Part shown: positions 30,956 through 37,668 of the stretch, piece after piece | Numbering within the stretch: position 1 is the first letter of the stretch | Layout: each line of letters starts with the position of its first letter | Assembly (NCBI GenBank): GCA_023391075.1 | Contig: JAEWBQ010000015.1 | Coordinates: 1-37,668 of the forward strand | Length of the DNA: 37,668 bases | From: Candidatus Parcubacteria bacterium | Lineage (GTDB): Bacteria > Patescibacteriota > Saccharimonadia > Saccharimonadales > Saccharimonadaceae | Reading direction: 5' to 3' | Made by a program: the position numbers and the translations under genes | Notes under the pieces: generated by a model | What the model was told of the DNA's origin: nothing | The model's input: only the letters and a program-made list of their open reading frames with translations | The model's database searches: none

Positions 30956-32593
30956 ATGCGAGACAGTTTACCTAGAGAACAAGCGGTTCGCCGCAGTGTC
31001 GCGCTGCTAACGTTTGCCGTCGCCATCATCGCGCTGCTCTACGGACCATCGCGCCTGCAATACCCGGCTCCGCTCATCGTCCTGCACGCTTCATCACTCA
31101 TCGACAGCCTGATATTGGCGGCGACGTTTTATGTGTCGATCGGCCTCATGATTGGCCGACGAGCAGCGTGGCAGACGGGATTGGTCGTCCTGGGACTCGC
31201 GGTCGTATGGGAATCGATCGAAGTGCGTGAAGCGGTGAGCTGGCTAAGCCTCGCCCCGCTTTTTGCACTGGGCATCCTTGCCGTCACTCACCGTTACTAC
31301 CCCATCGCCGGTCATAGCTCCGTCATTGGACGCACCCTCAAGCGCGCCCTCATTGTCACGACGATCTCCACAGCCATCGGCTGTATCGCCTTTTTTATTC
31401 TCGCCAGCAGCGAACACCGACCATTTTCGCTCGGCTTTAATGTCATTCGCGCGCTCGATGACATGTATTCGCTACAAGATCTATTCTCGCCGCTGCGCTA
31501 CCCTTCAGCCTCGCACGTTATCGGTCGAATCCTACTCTTCCTGCTAGGAGTGATGAATTATACGATCATCGCCTTTGCGCTGCTCCGGCCCGTTGCAGAC
31601 ACCTTTCGGCTGACCCCGCTCGCCCACGCACGGGCGCTCCACCTGTTGCGTCGGTTTGGTACGTCGAGCGAAGACTACTTCAAATACTTTCCGGCTGATA
31701 AGTCGTATTATTTCGGCCAAAATGTCGAGGGGTTCGTCGCATACGCACTCGTCGAAGGCACCTGTATCGCACTTGCCGATCCGATTGCCGAATCATACCT
31801 GGCGCGCCGTTTCTTGCTCGAGGAGTTTCTCGACTTTGCCGCCCGCCGCGGCTGGCAAACTGCTTTCATCGGTATCGAACATGATCTGTTGCCTTTGTAC
31901 GAACACAGCGACCTCCATTTGCTAAAAATCGGCGAAGCTGCCCGCGTCCCCCTCGCCGAACTGCCCGAGCTGCTCGGCCGCAAGAATAATCGTAATATTA
32001 TGAACCGCTTTACGAAAAACGGTTTCACAGCCACGATGTACAGTCCGCGGCACAACCCTCGCCTGCTCCAAGAACTACGCGAGGTGTCAGACGCCTGGCT
32101 GAGTGGGGGTGGTCGCAGCGAGCGCGCCTTTGCCATGGGGTCATTTACGGCCGGCTACTTACAGCAAAGCCGCCTGTTCGTCGTCCGGGATGAAACCGGC
32201 CAAGCGGTCGCCTTTGCCAGCCTGCAGCCGAACTTTTCAAGCGCTCAGCGCCGGGCGTCAATTGATCTGATGCGCCTTCTCCCCGATGCTCCCACCAACA
32301 CCATGGACTTCCTGTTCCTCAACCTCATGCGGCAGCTGCGTCACGAAGGCTGGCAGGAATTCGACCTGGGGCTGGCACCACTCTCCGGGCTCGAAGGCGG
32401 ACGCGTCGGAGAGCGCGGCCTCCATATGCTCTACTCCTACACCGATCGCTGGTTTTCATTCCGCGGCCTGCGTAAGTTCAAAGAGAAATTCAAGCCGTCA
32501 TGGCAGCCGATTCACCTGGCGTATACCGGCTCCTTATCGCGATTACCAGCAGTTGCACTGGCAATAAACGAACTCTTGAAGTACCCAGATTAA
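30956..32593 (+). CDS. MprF-like membrane protein with C-terminal DUF2156 domain
   Basis: 545 residues. About six membrane segments in the first 215 residues are followed by a cytoplasmic LPG_synthase_C/DUF2156 (GNAT-like) domain. Typical signatures are GFVAYALVEGTCIALADPI and LGLAPLSGLEGG. MprF-type proteins transfer Lys or Ala from aminoacyl-tRNA to phosphatidylglycerol; the short membrane half makes the exact substrate uncertain. ATG 30956 was chosen, because the longer frame from 30713 runs through the opposing T-box. It ends by sharing TTAA with the convergent VKOR stop. Confidence 0.88.
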   Translation: MRDSLPREQAVRRSVALLTFAVAIIALLYGPSRLQYPAPLIVLHASSLIDSLILAATFYVSIGLMIGRRAAWQTGLVVLGLAVVWESIEVREAVSWLSLAPLFALGILAVTHRYYPIAGHSSVIGRTLKRALIVTTISTAIGCIAFFILASSEHRPFSLGFNVIRALDDMYSLQDLFSPLRYPSASHVIGRILLFLLGVMNYTIIAFALLRPVADTFRLTPLAHARALHLLRRFGTSSEDYFKYFPADKSYYFGQNVEGFVAYALVEGTCIALADPIAESYLARRFLLEEFLDFAARRGWQTAFIGIEHDLLPLYEHSDLHLLKIGEAARVPLAELPELLGRKNNRNIMNRFTKNGFTATMYSPRHNPRLLQELREVSDAWLSGGGRSERAFAMGSFTAGYLQQSRLFVVRDETGQAVAFASLQPNFSSAQRRASIDLMRLLPDAPTNTMDFLFLNLMRQLRHEGWQEFDLGLAPLSGLEGGRVGERGLHMLYSYTDRWFSFRGLRKFKEKFKPSWQPIHLAYTGSLSRLPAVALAINELLKYPD

Positions 32594-33222
32594 GCGAAGA
32601 GGCTCGAGCCGTACTTCGCGACGATCATCACCGCACCGAGCACGATCAGGCTAAAAAGCAGCAGCTTGTCATAGTCGCGAGCGATAAAGCCCTTGAGTTT
32701 GTACTCAAGACTTTTCGGCAAGTACAAATTGTTCTCGCGGATGTTAAACCGGGTAATCGCGAACCACACGAAAAGCGTCGTGGCCGTCACGAGCATGCAC
32801 CATGGGCACAGCGCACCAATCACCGCGAAGCTCATGTAGAACAAAAAGAGTGCGAAACCGAGACCGAGCGTGTACCCAATTTGCGCAGCGAACATGAACG
32901 CTTTCGGAAAACGAATACCCGCCAGTCCGGCAATTGCGACGGTAATAACGATCGGCTCCGTCACAAGCCCTAAGAAACTGTTCGGAAACCCGAAGATAAA
33001 CGCGCTCGGATGAGAGTTCACCGTCCCGCAGCTGATGACAGCATTGACGTTGCAGCTTAGGACCGCATGTGAATTCTTCGCGAGCTCGATCGCATCAATC
33101 GACAATACAAAGGCCGCCAACAGACTGAGCATCGCCCCGACGAGCATGCTGATGAAAATCCAGCGGTTATCGCGCAGCTCTTTGTCGCTCGGCAATAGGT
33201 AGAATTTGATTCGTTTAAACAT
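32590..33222 (-). CDS. Vitamin K epoxide reductase (VKOR) family protein
   Basis: 210 residues. A four-helix bundle with the CPWC active site (C139, C142) and the loop cysteine pair C57/C65 (SCNVNAVISC) is complete. VKOR homologues regenerate disulfide-forming oxidases outside the cell using quinone. No DsbA-like CxxC partner is fused or adjacent; the neighbour upstream is a thioredoxin-like protein without CxxC. It overlaps that gene by 8 bp. Confidence 0.93.
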   Translation of the reverse strand: MFKRIKFYLLPSDKELRDNRWIFISMLVGAMLSLLAAFVLSIDAIELAKNSHAVLSCNVNAVISCGTVNSHPSAFIFGFPNSFLGLVTEPIVITVAIAGLAGIRFPKAFMFAAQIGYTLGLGFALFLFYMSFAVIGALCPWCMLVTATTLFVWFAITRFNIRENNLYLPKSLEYKLKGFIARDYDKLLLFSLIVLGAVMIVAKYGSSLFA

Positions 33223-33472
33223 AATAGCTCACCTCGCTGATCGTCGGCAGCGGCAGGCCGCGCCACAAATTCTGCATCGTGCCGTCATCGCTGAGTGCGA
33301 CGAGCGACGGATATTCGACGATGTCATAGGTTCGGCAGAAGTCACTGCCCTCGCTCGAATCAGGATCAAGCGTCTCAATTGCTGCACCCGTTTGGCGCTC
33401 GAAGTCGCGCAGATAATCATCAACCGTCCGGGCGTAATCAGTCTGGTCCTTATACACGACAACGACGCGCAT
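33215..33472 (-). CDS. Thioredoxin/glutaredoxin-like protein lacking CxxC
   Basis: 85 residues from ATG 33472 (GTG 33475, overlapping the nrdR stop, is the alternative). The order RVVVVYKD strand, helix, IETLDPDS strand, helix, then YPSLVALSDDG with the cis-Pro motif resembles a minimal thioredoxin fold. Where CxxC should follow the first strand there is KDQTDY, and the only Cys is in DFCRTYDI. It has no signal peptide. It overlaps VKOR and abuts nrdR in the ftsZ operon. Its role is unknown; a VKOR partner or redox-inactive adaptor is possible. Confidence 0.75.
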   Translation of the reverse strand: MRVVVVYKDQTDYARTVDDYLRDFERQTGAAIETLDPDSSEGSDFCRTYDIVEYPSLVALSDDGTMQNLWRGLPLPTISEVSYYV

Positions 33473-33474
33473 CA

Positions 33475-33927
33475 CTATGCCTTCCGGTGACGGCGCTGCT
33501 TTAGGATTTCTTCGAACTCGTCGAGCGTCTTGAACTCGTGATAGACACTGGCGAAGCGGACATACGCCACTTCATTGCACTCAGCAAGCGTGTCGAGCAC
33601 GATATCACCGATCTGCCGCGAAGTAACTTCGCTTTCACCCAGGTCGTAAACGGTATCTTCGACATCATTGATAATCCGCTCGACTTCCAGTTCCGACGAG
33701 AAGAATTTACCCACCGAACGGTGGATCGCCGATGATAATTTGTCACGGTCATATAGTTCGCGTGAGCCGTCTTTTTTGATGACAGCGAGATTTGGGCGCT
33801 CGATGCGCTCGTAGGTGGTAAACCGTTTGCCATCCGGCGTTTCGCGGCGGCGGCGAATCGTCACACCGTCGGCTGACTCACGTGATTCGATGACGCGGCT
33901 GTCACCGATCTTAAACGGAACGCTCAT
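33475..33927 (-). CDS. nrdR: NrdR-like regulator without zinc-ribbon cysteines
   Basis: 150 residues, the normal NrdR length. Most of the protein is canonical: IRRRRETPDGKRFTTYERIE, then the ATP-cone domain (KKDGSRELYDRDKL, about 50-140). NrdR binds ATP or dATP and represses ribonucleotide reductase genes. The N-terminus should read MxCPxCG and RRxCxxCGxRFTT, but here it is MSVPFKIGDS and RRETPDGKRFTT, so all four zinc ligands are gone. It lies 6 bp after ftsZ and is coupled to the thioredoxin-like gene. Confidence 0.92.
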   Translation of the reverse strand: MSVPFKIGDSRVIESRESADGVTIRRRRETPDGKRFTTYERIERPNLAVIKKDGSRELYDRDKLSSAIHRSVGKFFSSELEVERIINDVEDTVYDLGESEVTSRQIGDIVLDTLAECNEVAYVRFASVYHEFKTLDEFEEILKQRRHRKA

Positions 33928-33933
33928 TAGTGC

Positions 33934-35121
33934 TTACTCCTCGCTGCCGTGCTTTTTGCGGCGGCGTAAAAAGGCAGGCGTATCGGATTCGTCATCTTCT
34001 TCAGCTGGAGTATTCCAGATGTCGTGCTTTGGCTCTTCGGCGAACTGCTGGGCAGCTTCGGTGTGATCAAGTTCCATATCGAGCTCCTTAACAGCCGCAT
34101 CGATGACCGCTGGACGGTCCGTTGGCGACGCGACTTCGAGCTGAGCGGCCTGCTCGTGGAAGAACGCGCTATCAAAGCCGGTTGCGATAACCGTAATGAT
34201 CAGCTCATCTTCGAGTTCAGGCTTCAGCGTCGCACCAAAGATAATGTTAGCGTCTGGCGAGACAGCGCTGGTGATGATTTCGGCAGCTTCCTGGATCTCG
34301 CTCATACTCATGTCGTAGCCACCCGTAACGTTAAACAGGACGCCCTTGGCACCGTCGATCGAGACTTCGATCAGCGGCGACTCGATTGCCTGCTGAGCAG
34401 CCTGCGCGGCACGGTCATCACCGCTAGCACGGCCGATACCCATCAGTGCCGAACCGGCATTGCTCATGATTGCCTTGACGTCGGCGAAGTCGAGGTTAAT
34501 CAGGCCGTGTTCGGTAATCAGTTCAGAGATACCCTGGACGCCTTGACGCAGTACGTCATCGGCGATCTTAAAGGTTTCGAGTAGTGGCGTGCGGCGATCG
34601 ATCGTCTGCAGTAGACGGTCGTTTGGAATCGTAATCATGGTGTCGACCTGACGACCAAGTTGCGCTACGGCCCATTCGGCATTTTGACGGCGCTTTTCAC
34701 CCTCGAAGCTGAATGGCTTCGTGGCGACACCGACGACGAGAATACCGAGTTCACGGGCAACTTCAGCCACCACGTGACCAGCACCCGAACCGGTACCACC
34801 GCCGGCACCAATAGTGACGAAGACCATGTCGGCACCCGTCAAGGCCTCTTTGATTTCTTCGCGCGACTCATTGGCCGCGGCTTCACCGACCGAAGGGTCG
34901 GCACCAGCGCCAAGGCCGTTCGTCGTTGAATGACCGAGGTGAATCTTGATGTCTGCTTTTGAATTATGGAGCGCCTGCGCATCGGTATTCATGGCGATAA
35001 ACTGTACGCCAGCAAGACCCGCTTCCTTCATTCGGTTGACGGCTGATCCACCGGCGCCACCGACGCCGACGACTTTGATGCTGGCAAATGTTTGTATTTC
35101 GCTTGGTTTTACTTCAGGCAT
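33934..35121 (-). CDS. ftsZ: Cell division protein FtsZ
   Basis: 395 residues. Tubulin-like GTPase forming the Z-ring. GVGGAGGSAVNRM near the N-terminus and the tubulin signature GGGTGSGAG are present. The C-terminal end DTPAFLRRRKK is the conserved peptide that binds FtsA. ATG 35121 has GGGAGAG about 8 nt upstream; a GTG at 35130 is less likely. An extended -10 (TGC TATACT) lies about 35 bp upstream, in the gap after ftsA. Confidence 0.97.
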   Translation of the reverse strand: MPEVKPSEIQTFASIKVVGVGGAGGSAVNRMKEAGLAGVQFIAMNTDAQALHNSKADIKIHLGHSTTNGLGAGADPSVGEAAANESREEIKEALTGADMVFVTIGAGGGTGSGAGHVVAEVARELGILVVGVATKPFSFEGEKRRQNAEWAVAQLGRQVDTMITIPNDRLLQTIDRRTPLLETFKIADDVLRQGVQGISELITEHGLINLDFADVKAIMSNAGSALMGIGRASGDDRAAQAAQQAIESPLIEVSIDGAKGVLFNVTGGYDMSMSEIQEAAEIITSAVSPDANIIFGATLKPELEDELIITVIATGFDSAFFHEQAAQLEVASPTDRPAVIDAAVKELDMELDHTEAAQQFAEEPKHDIWNTPAEEDDESDTPAFLRRRKKHGSEE

Positions 35122-35154
35122 GAAATGCACTCTCCCGCTATTCTGTACTTATTT

Positions 35155-35163
35155 AGTATAGCA
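35155..35163 (-). promoter_or_regulatory. ftsZ extended -10 promoter
   Basis: TGC TATACT on the minus strand in the ftsA-ftsZ gap. It leaves a leader of about 27 nt containing the ribosome binding site. Confidence 0.5.
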
Positions 35164-35183
35164 CTTTATTGTTCAGCTTAAAG

Positions 35184-36425
35184 CTACGCCTTAAACCTGT
35201 CAAGAAACTTGTTCAAGGCCGAACCGGCGCTCTTCAGTGTCTTTTTGCTGTCGAAGCCATGGACCCCAGCAGGCACCTGTTGGCTTGCGCCTTCGGCATC
35301 CGCTAGCATAAGCCCGATAGCTGCCGCGAACTGCGGCTCTTCGATATGATCAGCCACGCCGGCAAAGCCGGTTGGCTTACCGACACGGGCAGCGAGCCCG
35401 AGTGCTTTTTTCGTAAACTCAGCCATGCCCTGGAGTTGCGCCGAGCCGCCGACAAGTACGATACCGCTTGGCAATTGACCTGCACGGCCGGCACGTCTCA
35501 GTTCTTTGGCGACCGCTTCAAAAATTTCTTCCAGACGTGCTTCGACGATCTCGTCGATATCCTGAGTATCAAAACTGAGCGTTTCGGTATCGCTCGTCAC
35601 GCTGACGCTTTCATTCACACCGCGAGGTACGGCGACTGCATGCGCCAGTTTTACCTTTTCGGCAATTTCCGGATCGGTCTTGAGGCCAATCGCCAGGTCG
35701 TTCGTCAAGTTGACACCGCCCATCGGCACCACTGCGACATGTTGCAGATCACCCTCTTCAAACACGGCGATACTCGTCGTTGCGCCGCCAAAATCAATCA
35801 CTGCCACACCGTTTTCACGCTGCTGTTCGCTGAGGACCGCACGCGCCGAGGCGAGGACCGACGGAATAGTAGCATGTGCTACGACCTTGGCCATGTCGGC
35901 AGACTTTTGCAGATTTTGTAGCTGTGGTGCGAGTGCCGAGATGACATTCGCGTTGATTTCGAGGCGAGTACCAGTCATCCCGAGTGGGTCTTTGATGTTA
36001 TCCTGACCATCCAGGCGGTAGCTATGCGGCACCACTTCGAGGATTTCACGATTTGCCGGCACCTTGCCGATCGTGGCGACTTCTTCGATACGCATAATGT
36101 CATCGTGGTTAATTTCGTGATCCATCGCGCCGACAGCAATCATACCATCGGTTTTGGTACTCAGAATATGCGCACCGTTGATACTGAGGGCAGCGCCACT
36201 CACCTGGTAGCCGCTCATACGCTCCGCTTCGCCCAGAGCAGCGTCAATCGCCTGCGCCGGCCCCTGAAGGTGTGCGACCGTGCCTTTACGCATGCCGCTG
36301 TTTGGTGCTGCGCCGACACCAACGATCGTCGGTGTGCCAGTCGTGCCGTCGAGATGTCCGATCACACACCTGACCGTCGTCGTACCGATATCAATGCCGA
36401 CTGCATATCGAGAAGTTTCTTGCAT
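35184..36425 (-). CDS. ftsA: Cell division protein FtsA
   Basis: 413 residues. Actin-like ATPase that tethers FtsZ to the membrane. The phosphate-1 motif GIDIGTTTVRCVIG is at the N-terminus, followed by the SHS2/1C region, the phosphate-2 motif VIDFGGATTSIAVF and the adenosine motif GIVLVGGSAQLQG. The C-terminal amphipathic segment ALNKFLDRFKA is the membrane-targeting helix. A -10 (TATACT) ends 7 nt from the ATG with no Shine-Dalgarno. It precedes ftsZ. Confidence 0.96.
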   Translation of the reverse strand: MQETSRYAVGIDIGTTTVRCVIGHLDGTTGTPTIVGVGAAPNSGMRKGTVAHLQGPAQAIDAALGEAERMSGYQVSGAALSINGAHILSTKTDGMIAVGAMDHEINHDDIMRIEEVATIGKVPANREILEVVPHSYRLDGQDNIKDPLGMTGTRLEINANVISALAPQLQNLQKSADMAKVVAHATIPSVLASARAVLSEQQRENGVAVIDFGGATTSIAVFEEGDLQHVAVVPMGGVNLTNDLAIGLKTDPEIAEKVKLAHAVAVPRGVNESVSVTSDTETLSFDTQDIDEIVEARLEEIFEAVAKELRRAGRAGQLPSGIVLVGGSAQLQGMAEFTKKALGLAARVGKPTGFAGVADHIEEPQFAAAIGLMLADAEGASQQVPAGVHGFDSKKTLKSAGSALNKFLDRFKA

Positions 36426-36432
36426 ACCATCG

Positions 36433-36438
36433 AGTATA
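36433..36438 (-). promoter_or_regulatory. ftsA -10 element (leaderless type)
   Basis: TATACT on the minus strand ends 7 nt from the ftsA ATG, so the first transcribed base would be at the start codon. Confidence 0.5.
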
Positions 36439-36475
36439 CCGCTTATGCGGGATTTTGCCTAGCTTTCAAACAGCG

Positions 36476-36481
36476 TACAAT
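36476..36481 (+). promoter_or_regulatory. murI -10 element (leaderless type)
   Basis: TACAAT ends 6 nt from the murI ATG; no Shine-Dalgarno is present. It is divergent from ftsA. Confidence 0.5.
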
Positions 36482-36487
36482 AACAAT

Positions 36488-37135
36488 ATGAAACTTGGCG
36501 TATTCGATAGTGGCATCGGCGGCGAAGCAGTGGCTGCCGCCCTGCAACAGACGTTTCCAAACACGGAAATTATTACCGTCAATGACCGCGCCAATGTCCC
36601 CTATGGCGACAAATCACCTGACGAGGTTATTCGCCTGACCGAGGCTGCGATTCTGCCGTTACTCAAAGAGCGCTGCAACGTCATCGTCCTCGCCTGCAAT
36701 ACTGCGACAACCGCCGCGATCAGCACACTACGCGCACGCTATCCGACGCAAAAATTCATCGGCATCGAACCGATGATCAAGCCCGCCGCCAGCCTCACTA
36801 CCACCGACACGATTGCTGTCTGCGCGACGCCAGCTACTCTCGCCAGCGACCGCTACCGCAACCTCCTCTCCCGCTATGGCAACCACCTGCGCGTCATCGA
36901 ACCGGATTGCAGCGAGTGGGCCTATCTCATTGAAAACAACCAGCTCAACCACGAACGTATCAAAGCCGTGATCGAACCGGTCATCCAAGAAGGCGCTGAC
37001 GTCATCGTACTGGGCTGCACCCACTATCACTGGATCAAAGACGATATCATCGCGCTCGCGGACGGCCGCGCCGTAGTACTCGAACCGTCCGAGGCCATAG
37101 GCCGCCGCGTCCGTGAGCTGCTAAAGCTGGGTTAA
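36488..37135 (+). CDS. murI: Glutamate racemase
   Basis: 215 residues, shorter than the usual 260 or so. It makes D-glutamate for peptidoglycan. DSGIGG (7-12), the catalytic Cys C70 in LACNTAT and C177 in LGCTHYHW are all present, as is NVPYG. ATG 36488 was chosen because the protein then begins MKLGVFDSGIGG; an earlier in-frame ATG (36455) would precede the -10. Its 3' end overlaps the convergent map gene by 15 bp. Confidence 0.95.
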   Translation: MKLGVFDSGIGGEAVAAALQQTFPNTEIITVNDRANVPYGDKSPDEVIRLTEAAILPLLKERCNVIVLACNTATTAAISTLRARYPTQKFIGIEPMIKPAASLTTTDTIAVCATPATLASDRYRNLLSRYGNHLRVIEPDCSEWAYLIENNQLNHERIKAVIEPVIQEGADVIVLGCTHYHWIKDDIIALADGRAVVLEPSEAIGRRVRELLKLG

Positions 37136-37668
37136 GATTTCAGCGCCGGTTTCAGTAATCAAAATAGTGTGTTCAAAATGCGCCGCCAGGCTGCCGTCGT
37201 AGGTCGAAATCGTCCAGCCATCGTCTTCGGTGTAGATCCGCTCTTTGCCAAGCGTCGCCATGGGCTCGATCGCCACAGTGTCACCAGGCGTCAACAGAAC
37301 ACCGCTACCTTTACGGCCGTAGTTCGGCAGTTCGGGCGGCATATGCATCTCGAGCCCCACGCCATGCCCCACTAACTCACGGATAATTCCTAATTTTCCG
37401 CCCGCCAGCACCGCTTCGACCGCCGCACCAATGTCACCGGTATAAACTGGCCCCTTGATGGCGTCAATTGCGGCATAGAGGCTGCGTTCGGTCGTCGCGA
37501 GCAGGTGCTTTACCGCACCCTTTGGCTCCTCGCCAACCACCATGGTAAAGGCCGCGTCAGTCTTCATGCCCTTATTTTCAATCACGAGGTCAAAGCCGAC
37601 GACATCGCCGATTTCGAATGGCGTATCGGTTGGCACGCCGTGGACGATTTGATCGTTGACACTGATAC
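37121..37668 (-). CDS. map: Methionine aminopeptidase, 5' part cut by window edge
   Basis: Removes the N-terminal Met from new proteins. The frame is open to the window edge; the visible part begins ISVNDQIVHGVPTD, the first part of the M24A core. Metal ligands are visible: D in FDLVIENKG, H in GHGVGLEMH, E in AIEPMA and E in HFEHTILIT. About 85 N-terminal residues lie outside. GTG 37636 is an internal Val codon, not the start. The 3' end overlaps murI. Confidence 0.95.
   Translation of the reverse strand, partial: ISVNDQIVHGVPTDTPFEIGDVVGFDLVIENKGMKTDAAFTMVVGEEPKGAVKHLLATTERSLYAAIDAIKGPVYTGDIGAAVEAVLAGGKLGIIRELVGHGVGLEMHMPPELPNYGRKGSGVLLTPGDTVAIEPMATLGKERIYTEDDGWTISTYDGSLAAHFEHTILITETGAEILTQL

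Noticed and set aside
1..37668. UGA recoding as in Gracilibacteria or Absconditabacteria
   Set aside because: All conserved genes are full length without in-frame TGA, and TGA is used as a stop (for example at 26484). The standard bacterial code fits.
1..37668. CRISPR array, tRNA genes, transposase or phage genes
   Set aside because: No spaced direct repeats, no cloverleaf-like intergenic sequence and no mobile-element proteins were seen.

Overview
The window is a compact, roughly 55% GC bacterial chromosome segment with no phage, insertion sequence, CRISPR array, rRNA or tRNA that I can see. All genes read with TAA, TAG and TGA as stops. The gene set suggests a reduced-genome Patescibacteria/CPR member, most likely Saccharibacteria-like (TM7). 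The reasons are short informational proteins, a Gram-positive-type envelope toolkit (LCP ligase, UppS, MurI, possible sorting signal, no outer-membrane genes), a short ProRS, a PrmC with NLPY, a divergent LysRS, and tight gene packing with overlapping stops. The taxonomy is inference and was not tested by search.

Layout. 1-848: 5' part of serS (minus), reaching the window edge. 977-2121: two orphan small membrane-protein genes (plus), each with its own promoter and ending in near-identical terminators. 2138-5939: MacB/FtsX-type ABC permease and ATPase, and a DUF2207 membrane protein. 5958-9450: lysS, greA, proS. 9554-14286: CPBP protease, rseP, uppS, frr, tsf and rpsB, all minus. 14418-15875: a small membrane protein, tatC and tatA. 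15950-18904 (plus): an anchor-like small protein, L31, a small membrane protein, prfA and prmC. 18901-22723 (minus): htrA, a polytopic membrane protein and an LCP protein. 22826-23437 (plus): lepB. 23504-25542 (minus): parB, parA, rplU. 25634-26420: a zincin and two tiny acidic proteins under a promoter with a palindrome over its -10. 26484-30900: a class I amidotransferase, ileS, a cupin gene and a T-box leader. 30956-32593 (plus): an MprF-like protein. 32590-36425 (minus): VKOR, a thioredoxin-like protein, nrdR, ftsZ, ftsA. 36488-37135 (plus): murI. 37121-37668: 3' part of map (minus).

How the genes fit together. Translation dominates (four aminoacyl-tRNA synthetases, EF-Ts, RRF, RF1 and its methylase, S2, L21, L31, MetAP). 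Around it are envelope export and quality control (Tat, LepB, HtrA, RseP, VKOR), cell-wall precursor and attachment (UppS, MurI, LCP), and division and segregation (FtsA, FtsZ, ParA, ParB).

The most notable observations are: a T-box whose short first hairpin shows an AUC codon in its terminal loop, ahead of a cupin-ileS operon; an NrdR with none of its four zinc-ribbon cysteines; many promoters whose -10 lies only 6-10 nt from the start codon, implying widespread leaderless mRNAs; an operator-like palindrome on the zincin operon promoter; and an htrA terminator hidden inside the 3' end of prmC.
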